NCBI GenBank assembly: GCA_944354085.1
Contig: CALVPW010000124.1
Coordinates: 1 to 12,595 of the forward strand
Source of the DNA: an uncultured Clostridia bacterium
GTDB lineage: Bacteria; Bacillota; Clostridia; Christensenellales; Borkfalkiaceae
Length of the DNA: 12,595 nt
Direction: 5' to 3'
The translations under genes were made by a program, and so were the position numbers. Shown here in pieces: positions 5,977-11,909 of this stretch (within the stretch, counting starts at the first letter, position 1; each line of letters begins with the position of its first letter). The notes under the pieces are model-generated. The model saw only the letters and a list, made by a program, of their open reading frames with translations. It made no database searches and was not told where the DNA came from.

Positions 5977-7380
5977 TTATTTTTTGCCCAACATGCGGCG
6001 CACGAAGGGAGGCAGGCGCTTTTCACGCGCGTCCTCTTCGGGCTTCGCCTCGGGCGCAGGCTGCTGCGCCTGCGGCTGCACAGGCTGCTGATAGCCGTTT
6101 GCCGCGTACGGCTGCGCCTGCGGCTGTGCAGGCTGCTGATACGCGTTCGCCGCATACGGCTGCGCGGGCTGTTTATACGGGTCGGAAGCGTACGGCTGCT
6201 GCGGCTGACGAAGCGGCGATTCGTACGTCTGCGACGACTGTGCGTACGGCTCCGCCGTCTGATAGACGGGCTGCGCGGCAGGCTGCGGCTGCGCGGGCTG
6301 TTCGTACGCCTCGGGCGCACGCTCGGGCTGCGGCTGTGCCGCAAACGCCGCGCGGACGGCGTCTGTATTCTCCGTCGCACGGAAACCCGTTGCAATGACG
6401 GTGACTTCCACCTCGTCCTGCACGTTCTCGTCGACGCACGCGCCGAAGATGATGTTCGCCGAATAATCGACGACGCCATGGATGAGCTGCGCGGCTTTGG
6501 TCACCTCGTCCAACGTAAGGTCGGGCCCGCCGACGATGTTCAAAATAACGCCCGTCGCGCCCTCGATGGTCGTTTCGAGGAGGGGCGAATTGACGGCGAG
6601 ACGAACGGCGTCGATGATGCGGTTCTCGCCCTTGGCGACGCCGACGCCCATGTGCGCGTCGCCGCGGTCTTTGAGGACGGTGCGCACGTCGGCAAAGTCA
6701 AGATTGATGAGCGCGGGCGTCACGATGAGATCGGCGATCCCGCGGATACCCTGCTTCAATACCTCGTCCGCCACGCGGAGCGCTTCCGTCATCGTCGCGT
6801 TCTTGGGCACGACTTCGCGGATCTTCTCGTTGGGGATGATGACGATGGTATCGACGTATTTGCGCAGATTTTCGATGCCTTTGATGGCGTTGTCCATGCG
6901 GCGCTTGCCCTCGAATTCGAAGGGTTTGGTCACAACGGCAACGGTCAGGATCTTTTTATCTTTGGCGATCTTGGCGATCACGGGCGCTGCGCCCGTGCCC
7001 GTACCGCCGCCCATACCCGCGGTGATGAACAAAAGGTCCGTCCCTTCGATCACGCGCGAGAGCTCCTCTTTGCTCTCTTCGGCGGCTTCCCTGCCGATCT
7101 CGGGCTCGGCGCCCGCGCCAAGCCCTTTGGTACGCTGACCGCCGATCTGGATCTTCGTCTTTGCCTTGTTGCAGGCGAGGATCTGCGCGTCGGTATTCAC
7201 GGCGATGTATTCCGCGCTCGTGATGCCTGCTTCGATCATGCGGTTGACGGCGTTATTGCCCGCGCCGCCCACGCCGATGACGCAGATCTTTGCCCTGCCG
7301 CTCATCGTAAGTTCGGGCTGAGGCGCGGCGGACGCCGCACCGTCTTCTCTTCCGATAAAAGGAACGTTTTCGTTAAACAT
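5977..7380 (-). CDS. ftsZ: Cell division GTPase FtsZ
   Basis: FtsZ is the tubulin-like GTPase that polymerises into the cytokinetic Z-ring on the inner face of the membrane. Of 467 residues, about 29-340 form the globular core. The core includes VGGAGNNAVNRM (37-48), the GTP-binding tubulin signature GGGTGTG (124-130), the FEGKRR segment (156-161) and the T7 synergy loop NLDFAD (226-231) that completes the GTPase site. A disordered Q/P/A/Y-rich linker of about 110 residues follows, partly built of 16-residue repeats. The C-terminal partner-binding peptide reads LPPFVRR (456-462) and is followed by MLGKK. The ATG at 7380 has GGAGG 9 bases upstream. A TTG at 7389 would be in frame but sits directly against that ribosome site and overlaps the ftsA stop. 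It starts 5 bases after ftsA and ends at an intrinsic terminator. Confidence 0.98.
   Translation of the reverse strand: MFNENVPFIGREDGAASAAPQPELTMSGRAKICVIGVGGAGNNAVNRMIEAGITSAEYIAVNTDAQILACNKAKTKIQIGGQRTKGLGAGAEPEIGREAAEESKEELSRVIEGTDLLFITAGMGGGTGTGAAPVIAKIAKDKKILTVAVVTKPFEFEGKRRMDNAIKGIENLRKYVDTIVIIPNEKIREVVPKNATMTEALRVADEVLKQGIRGIADLIVTPALINLDFADVRTVLKDRGDAHMGVGVAKGENRIIDAVRLAVNSPLLETTIEGATGVILNIVGGPDLTLDEVTKAAQLIHGVVDYSANIIFGACVDENVQDEVEVTVIATGFRATENTDAVRAAFAAQPQPERAPEAYEQPAQPQPAAQPVYQTAEPYAQSSQTYESPLRQPQQPYASDPYKQPAQPYAANAYQQPAQPQAQPYAANGYQQPVQPQAQQPAPEAKPEEDAREKRLPPFVRRMLGKK
6064..6195 (-). repeat. 48-bp tandem repeats encoding the FtsZ linker
   Basis: Two imperfect 48-bp direct repeats (6064-6111 and 6112-6159) are followed by a 36-bp partial copy (6160-6195). 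Each full unit encodes about 16 residues of the type QPYAANxYQQPxQPQA; the short unit lacks QPQA. The repeats stay in frame within ftsZ and look like recent slippage expansion of the flexible linker. Confidence 0.85.
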
Positions 7381-7385
7381 AGGGA

Positions 7386-8540
7386 TCAACCTCCGAAGAT
7401 CAAATTAAAAAGTTTTTGCACGAGACCGCTCTGCGCGCGGTCGTCGCAAGCCATCGCCAGCAGCGCGATGCGCGAGCTCATCGACGGCTTATTGTAATAG
7501 GGAAGATCGGGAGCGAGCTGTTCGCAGATCCTGCTCACCCGCTTGGAGACATGCTCCAGCGCACCGCGGATCTCGCCGAGCCCTTCGCCCGAAACATACA
7601 AAGGCTTGCTTTCGAGCTCCTTGGAAGAGCACTCTTCCAAAAAGCTTCCGATCGCCTCACAAATCTCGTCCAACCCCTCTTTGACGGTCTCGACGAGCGC
7701 GTCCATATCGATCTCGTACGTCTCGCCGCGGAAGGAAAACTCGGTCCTGCCTGCGTTTTCTTTGGAGAAAAGATTGGCGCGTCCCAAAAGCGCTACGGCT
7801 GCGTCATAGGGAAGGGAAAAGCGTTCCATCAGCCGCACCGCGATCTGACCTTTGCCGACGAAATAGGTGCGCTGCGCCAAAACGCCGCCTCCCATCAGGA
7901 CGCACAGCGTCGACGACATATAGCCCGCATCAAAAAAGAGCGCATACTCGTCGCGCGTTTCGGACGGGATGAGATAGGACGCCATCGCAAGCTGCGTCGG
8001 CAAAAAATGCAGCGAGATCTTCATATCGGCAAAGATGCCCTCGATGGTCTCGGCAAAGTAGTTGCTGCAATAAAAATAAGACAGAACGCCGCTCAAAACG
8101 TCGGACGAGAGCCCGGAAGGATCGATCACGCGGCGGTTATCCCCCGTCACGAAGATCATGCTCGTCGCCCGCATGAAGCGGTAGCCCTCGAGCTCCTCTC
8201 TGCCGCTTGCAAAGAGCGCGTCGATCTCCTTTTGTCCGATGCGGCGCTTTTTGGGGAAGCCCGTCACCTGCTCTTTGGGCAGCACGCGGGTGAACGCGCC
8301 GGGAACGCCCACATACAGTTCGTGGATGCGCCCGCCGCAGATGAGTTCGACGCCGCTCAGCGCGCGGAAGATCGCGTCGGCAAGTTTGTCCGTATCAAAG
8401 AAAGCCTCTTCGTCGTAACCGTCGTACGGTTCGGTCTTGCTCGCCCTGAACACGAACGTGTTGTTGACGCCCCTCTCTCCCACGACGATGGAGATCTCCG
8501 AAGAGCGGATATCCAGCACCGCTGCGCTTTTTCGACCCAT
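7386..8540 (-). CDS. ftsA: Divergent FtsA-like actin-fold division protein
   Basis: FtsA tethers FtsZ filaments to the membrane. The 384-residue protein sits directly before ftsZ and follows the FtsA domain order. An N-terminal lobe begins AAVLDIRSSEISIVV (6-20), and an inserted 1C domain ends in RVIDPSGLSSDVLSGVLSYFY (137-157), matching the family's DPxGMxGxRLE region. FLPTQLAMASYL (179-190) and FFDAGYMSS (202-210) follow. At the C-terminus an amphipathic helix, GLVQKLFNLIFGG (372-384), is a plausible membrane anchor. The ATP motifs are eroded: the usual DIGTSK is DIRSSE, DIGGGTTD is DAGYMSS, and the adenosine-loop GGG is VSGEGLGE (316-323). ATP binding may be weak or lost. The ATG at 8540 follows GAGG by 5 bases; an in-frame GTG at 8564 lacks a ribosome site. 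It could alternatively be a PilM/FtsA-family relative, but position favours FtsA. Confidence 0.88.
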   Translation of the reverse strand: MGRKSAAVLDIRSSEISIVVGERGVNNTFVFRASKTEPYDGYDEEAFFDTDKLADAIFRALSGVELICGGRIHELYVGVPGAFTRVLPKEQVTGFPKKRRIGQKEIDALFASGREELEGYRFMRATSMIFVTGDNRRVIDPSGLSSDVLSGVLSYFYCSNYFAETIEGIFADMKISLHFLPTQLAMASYLIPSETRDEYALFFDAGYMSSTLCVLMGGGVLAQRTYFVGKGQIAVRLMERFSLPYDAAVALLGRANLFSKENAGRTEFSFRGETYEIDMDALVETVKEGLDEICEAIGSFLEECSSKELESKPLYVSGEGLGEIRGALEHVSKRVSRICEQLAPDLPYYNKPSMSSRIALLAMACDDRAQSGLVQKLFNLIFGG

Positions 8541-8579
8541 AACTACCTCGCTGTGCCCGCGCACGAATTCTCTTTTACT

Positions 8580-8608
8580 ATTATAACAGCACGGGGCGTT
8601 CCTGTCAA
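8580..8608 (-). promoter_or_regulatory. Perfect-consensus sigma-A promoter for ftsA-ftsZ
   Basis: On the minus strand, TTGACA (8603-8608) and TATAAT (8580-8585) are separated by exactly 17 bases. Transcription should start near 8573, leaving a leader of about 33 bases with GAGG before the ftsA ATG. The upstream terminator of ftsQ makes this the main promoter for ftsAZ. Confidence 0.92.
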
Positions 8609-8620
8609 GAAATCAAGAAG

Positions 8621-8658
8621 TTTTTTGATATTTTTGCGCCGCTTTTTCTGCATTTTTT
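8621..8658. promoter_or_regulatory. Four helically phased A/T-tracts upstream of the ftsAZ promoter
   Basis: Runs of T on the plus strand lie at 8621-8626, 8631-8635, 8643-8647 and 8653-8658, with centres about 9.5, 12 and 10.5 bases apart. This near-helical phasing is the classic pattern of intrinsically curved DNA. It lies just upstream of the -35 box, read on the minus strand, where curved or UP-like DNA can raise promoter activity. Confidence 0.6.
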
Positions 8659-8672
8659 GTCATGTGTGCAAC

Positions 8673-8700
8673 AAAAAAGGCGTCTTAGGAAAAGACGCCT
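8673..8700 (-). terminator. Intrinsic terminator closing the murD-ftsW-murA-ftsQ unit
   Basis: On the minus strand a perfect 9-bp stem (8678-8686 with 8692-8700, 5-base loop) is followed by a run of six T (8673-8678, sharing one base with the stem). It begins 11 bases after the ftsQ stop codon and separates ftsQ from ftsAZ. Confidence 0.92.
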
Positions 8701-8711
8701 CGAAAACGCGT

Positions 8712-9476
8712 TCAGCGCGTGATCCCGATGTTGATCCTGCCGTCGTCTTTGACGATGCTCACGGTGATCGTCGAAAGGATGCGGTCGGCATCCGTCCAAT
8801 CGTCCCCCTCCGTTCCCAGATAAACTTTTGTCGCCGCTTCCGCCATCTCGCCCGCGCGTTCCGCGGGATTGAGAAGGACGATCTGCGCACCCTCGCGCAT
8901 GCGGATGCGGAAGAGCGTCCAGCCCTCGGCGGGCGCTTCCAATGCGACGGAGATCACGTTCGCGCGCACCTCGCCCAAGTGTTTTTGCATCGCGCCGTAC
9001 ACGGCGAGCACTTCACCGAAATGTGCGCCGTCCGCTTTGGCGTTCTCGACGGTGAGCGTGAACCCTTCGAGCAGGATATACCCTTCGGCGGAAGAGACGC
9101 TCCCGAGCACGTTCCCGACCTCGTCGAGCACGTGATACGTCCCGTCGCCCGCGGCGACCGCGAACGCCTCCCGCCGCTCCGTGACTTCGACGACGAGCGT
9201 CTCGGGATAGTCTTTGCGGATCTCCACGACTTCGAACCGCGGATTCTCCTCCACGACGGCGCGCACCTCGGAAAGATCGAGAAAGGTCGAGCTCTTGTTG
9301 AGGAAGCCGTTGAGCTCCTCTTTGAGGGACTCCGCCGCGGCGGCGCCCCGCTCCGTATAGGTACGGAAGGTCGCCTGCACGTACGTGATCGTGAAGATGG
9401 CGTTGATGCCCGCCGCAATGACCGCGGCAAGCAGCAAAAATGCGATGATCGTTGTGAGGATAGATCTTCTTTTCAT
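8712..9476 (-). CDS. ftsQ: FtsQ/DivIB-type divisome protein
   Basis: FtsQ/DivIB is a single-pass membrane protein that links early divisome components to the septal wall-synthesis complex through its extracellular part. The 254-residue protein starts with a short basic MKRR tail and one hydrophobic segment (about 7-29). A POTRA-type domain follows, whose recognisable half is LSEVRAVVEENPRFEVVEIRK (68-88) and YPETLVVEVTERREA (90-104), the hallmark of the family. A beta-rich region (AFAVAAGDGTYHVLDEVGNVL, 104-124) and the C-terminal domain complete it. The distal part is weakly conserved, so assignment rests on the POTRA signature, topology and position after murA. The ATG at 9476 has GGAG 6 bases upstream; an in-frame TTG at 9488 is less likely. 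It begins 15 bases after murA and is the last gene of its unit. Confidence 0.88.
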   Translation of the reverse strand: MKRRSILTTIIAFLLLAAVIAAGINAIFTITYVQATFRTYTERGAAAAESLKEELNGFLNKSSTFLDLSEVRAVVEENPRFEVVEIRKDYPETLVVEVTERREAFAVAAGDGTYHVLDEVGNVLGSVSSAEGYILLEGFTLTVENAKADGAHFGEVLAVYGAMQKHLGEVRANVISVALEAPAEGWTLFRIRMREGAQIVLLNPAERAGEMAEAATKVYLGTEGDDWTDADRILSTITVSIVKDDGRINIGITR

Positions 9477-9491
9477 TGGTGACTCCAAGGC

Positions 9492-10748
9492 TCAGACGCG
9501 CACCCGCCGTATCTCGGCGCCCAGCGCTTTGAGCTTTCCGCGGAAATCTGCATACCCTCTGTCGATATGCGAAAGATCGAGCACTTCCGACCCGCCCTCC
9601 GCGCCGAGCGCGGCAACGACGAGCGCCGCGCCGCCTCTCAGATCGCCCGCGACGACGGACGCGCCGTGCAGGCGCTTTTGCCCGCGGACAAAGGCGGTGC
9701 GTCCCGTGACTTCGATATCCGCGCCCATTTTGATGAGCTCGGGCACGTATTTGAAACGCGTTTCGAACAGATTTTCCACAATGAGCGCGCCCCCGTCCGC
9801 CGCGGCGTTGAGCGCCGTCGCCTGCGCCTGCAGGTCGGTGGGAAATCCGGGGAAGGGCATCGTTTCGATACGGCGATTGCATTTGAGCCGCCCCTTGCTC
9901 TCGATCCTTATTTTATCATTTTTTGTATGTATTTTGCAACCGTTTTCGCGCAATTTATGTAAAAGCAGGCGAAGATTCTCGGGTGCGAGCCCGCGCGTTT
10001 CCACCTCGCCGCCGCAGACCGCGCACGCAATGAGAAACGTCCCCGCCTCGATGCGGTCCTTCATCGGGCGGTATGTCGCGCCGCCGAGCGCATGCACCCC
10101 GTCGATCTCGATCACGTCCGTGCCCGCTCCCGCGACGCGCGCCCCCATGCAGTTGAGGAAATTTTGCAGATCGACGATCTCGGGCTCCTTGGCTGCCCCC
10201 GCGAGCACCGTGCGCCCTTCCGCCATCACGGCGGCGAGCATGATGTTTTCCGTCGCGCCCACGCTCGGAAAATCCAGCTGCAGCTCCGCCCCTTTCAGCC
10301 TGTCGCATTCGCAGAAGATACAGCCGTCCCGCTCGGAGATGCTCACCCCGAGCTGCTTTAAGGCATTGAGATGCAGATCGATGGGTCGAAGTCCGATATC
10401 GCAGCCGCCCGGATATGCGATGAGCGCCCGACGAAAGCGGGTCAAAAGCGACCCGATCATAAAGACGGACGAACGGAGCTCCCCCGTGAGACGGGAAGAG
10501 ATCGCATGATTGGAGGCTGCGGCGCTGTCGATGATGACGTCCCCGCCCGAAAAACGCACCTCCGCGCCCAGCTCGCGCAGGATCTGCGCCATGCACGATA
10601 CGTCGGAGATGGCAGGCGTATCGCGGATGACGACGCGCTTTTCCGTCAGGATGGACGCGGCAAGCAGCGGGAGGACGGAATTTTTTGCCGCCTGCAAGGC
10701 GACGGAGCCGTACAACTTCCGCCCTCCCTCGATCACGTATTTATCCAT
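9492..10748 (-). CDS. murA: UDP-N-acetylglucosamine 1-carboxyvinyltransferase
   Basis: MurA makes the first committed peptidoglycan precursor by moving the enolpyruvyl group of PEP onto UDP-GlcNAc in the cytoplasm. The 418-residue protein has the two-domain EPSP-synthase fold and all key residues at near-E. coli numbering: K22-N23 (AAKNSVLPLL), catalytic cysteine C116 in PGGCDIGLRPID (113-124), D305 in PGFPTDLQAQ (300-309), R371 in GDLRGGAALV and R397 in SHIDRGY. The intact cysteine predicts sensitivity to fosfomycin unless other mechanisms exist. The ATG has AGGAG 5 bases upstream. It starts 24 bases after the ftsW stop, and a GC hairpin spans that stop codon. Many Bacillota carry two murA paralogues; the location in this wall-division cluster suggests the main one. 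Confidence 0.97.
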   Translation of the reverse strand: MDKYVIEGGRKLYGSVALQAAKNSVLPLLAASILTEKRVVIRDTPAISDVSCMAQILRELGAEVRFSGGDVIIDSAAASNHAISSRLTGELRSSVFMIGSLLTRFRRALIAYPGGCDIGLRPIDLHLNALKQLGVSISERDGCIFCECDRLKGAELQLDFPSVGATENIMLAAVMAEGRTVLAGAAKEPEIVDLQNFLNCMGARVAGAGTDVIEIDGVHALGGATYRPMKDRIEAGTFLIACAVCGGEVETRGLAPENLRLLLHKLRENGCKIHTKNDKIRIESKGRLKCNRRIETMPFPGFPTDLQAQATALNAAADGGALIVENLFETRFKYVPELIKMGADIEVTGRTAFVRGQKRLHGASVVAGDLRGGAALVVAALGAEGGSEVLDLSHIDRGYADFRGKLKALGAEIRRVRV

Positions 10749-10763
10749 AATTTCTCCTGTACC

Positions 10764-10782
10764 GCGGCGGGGTCACCGCCGC
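10764..10782 (-). other. GC hairpin enclosing the ftsW stop codon, upstream of the murA ribosome site
   Basis: GCGGCGG (10764-10770) and CCGCCGC (10776-10782) pair perfectly over 7 bp, extendable by one G-U pair. The 5-base loop holds the ftsW stop codon (10773-10775). No U-tract follows on the minus strand, so it is not a terminator; the murA AGGAG begins a few bases later. It may tune coupling between ftsW and murA translation, or mark an RNA-processing point. Confidence 0.6.
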
Positions 10783-11909
10783 ACAGTACATTGTATGAGC
10801 GCGTGCGTCGGTGTGTGTCTGGACACGCCGTAGACCATCCCCATCCCCAGCATGGTGACGACGAGCGAAGTGTTCCCCGCCGAAACGAGGGGCAGCGGGA
10901 GCCCCGTGGGCGGGATGCACCCGCTCACGACGAGCGCGTTGAGCGACGCCTGTACCGCAAAAGCGAGCGTCACGCCGCCCGCAAGCAGATATCCGTAAAA
11001 CGTCCCGCTGCGCGCCGCGATGCGCAGCCCCCGCCAGACGATGAACCCGATGAGCGCAAACAGCGCGAGCACGCCGAAAAATCCCGTTTCTTCGGCAATG
11101 ACGGAGAGGATGAAATCGCTCTCCGAAAAGGGCAAAAAACGATATTTTTGGCGGGAATGGAAGAGCCCGACGCCGAACAGCCCGCCGTTGGAGAGCGCAT
11201 ACAGCGATTGGACGAGCTGAGCCCCCTCGCCCTTGGGCGACGCCCACGGGTCGAGGAACGCCGAGAGCCGCTGCAATCTGTACGGCGCGGCGGCGATGAG
11301 CGCGGGCACGGCGACGAGTACGGGCAGACAGACCGAAAAAAGCGCCTTTTTGGACGCGCCCGCCAAAAACAGGATGCCGATCATGAGCATCGCCACGCAC
11401 ATCGTCACCGACATGTTGGGTTCGAGCATGATGAGCACGCAGACGGCGAGCCCCGCGCCGAGCACGGGCAGACATCCGCGCAGCGACCCCATGCGCGCGG
11501 GGTCTTTTGCAAAATATCCCGCCGCGAAGAGCACGAACCCGAGCTTTGCAAATTCGGACGGCTGTACGGTGACGGGACCAAGCGCGATCCAGCGGGTGGC
11601 GCCGTAGCTGCTCTTCCCGAGCCCCGGGACAAATACGAGCGAAAGCAGCGCGAGTGAAATGACAAGCGCCGCGCGCCCGCACCTTTGCAGTTTCCCGTAC
11701 GGCAAAAAGCTCACGCCGACCATGCAGGCGCCGCCGAGAACAAAGCCTATGAGCTGTTTTTTGAAAAAATAGAACGCATCGCCGTATTGTACGGCGGCGT
11801 TGTAGCTGCTCGCGGCGTACACGCACACGACGCCCCAGCCCGCGAGCAGCAAGACGGCGGCAAGAAAGAGAAGGTCGCCTCTCCCCGCGCTATTCCGCGT
11901 CCGCGCCAT
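10773..11909 (-). CDS. ftsW: FtsW/SpoVE-type peptidoglycan glycosyltransferase (SEDS family)
   Basis: FtsW is a polytopic membrane enzyme that polymerises lipid II into glycan strands at the septum with a class B penicillin-binding protein. The 378-residue protein has about ten hydrophobic segments and SEDS motifs: GATRWIALGPVTVQPSEFAKL (103-123), LEPNMSVTM (162-170), FLDPWASP (218-225), the SESDFILSVIAEETGFFG segment (262-279, with catalytic D265 equivalent to E. coli D297) and PPTGLPLPLVSAGNTSL (333-349). The usual DPxxDPxGxGYQ reads DPWASPKGEGAQ, and ISYGGSS reads VSAGNTS; both are departures from family habit. The ATG at 11909 overlaps the end of murD by 20 bases behind a G-rich stretch, which suggests translational coupling. 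The locus context favours FtsW or SpoVE over the elongation paralogue RodA. Confidence 0.93.
   Translation of the reverse strand: MARTRNSAGRGDLLFLAAVLLLAGWGVVCVYAASSYNAAVQYGDAFYFFKKQLIGFVLGGACMVGVSFLPYGKLQRCGRAALVISLALLSLVFVPGLGKSSYGATRWIALGPVTVQPSEFAKLGFVLFAAGYFAKDPARMGSLRGCLPVLGAGLAVCVLIMLEPNMSVTMCVAMLMIGILFLAGASKKALFSVCLPVLVAVPALIAAAPYRLQRLSAFLDPWASPKGEGAQLVQSLYALSNGGLFGVGLFHSRQKYRFLPFSESDFILSVIAEETGFFGVLALFALIGFIVWRGLRIAARSGTFYGYLLAGGVTLAFAVQASLNALVVSGCIPPTGLPLPLVSAGNTSLVVTMLGMGMVYGVSRHTPTHALIQCTVRR

Noticed and set aside
7381..7389. TTG start for ftsZ three codons upstream
   Set aside because: It abuts the GGAGG directly with no spacer and overlaps the ftsA stop; the ATG at 7380 has proper spacing.
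5845..7497. 550-residue plus-strand open frame opposite ftsZ with Leu/Arg repeats
   Set aside because: The repeats are the complement of the FtsZ linker repeats; there is no ribosome site or promoter of its own.
7416..9482. 688-residue plus-strand open frame opposite ftsA and ftsQ
   Set aside because: It runs antisense through two well-supported genes and through a promoter and terminator, is rich in Arg, His and Asp as expected from complementing GC-rich codons, and shows no domain motif. Long shadow frames are expected at this GC content.
10371..11657. 428-residue plus-strand open frame opposite murA and ftsW
   Set aside because: It is charged and repeat-free with no family resemblance, and is antisense to two confident genes.
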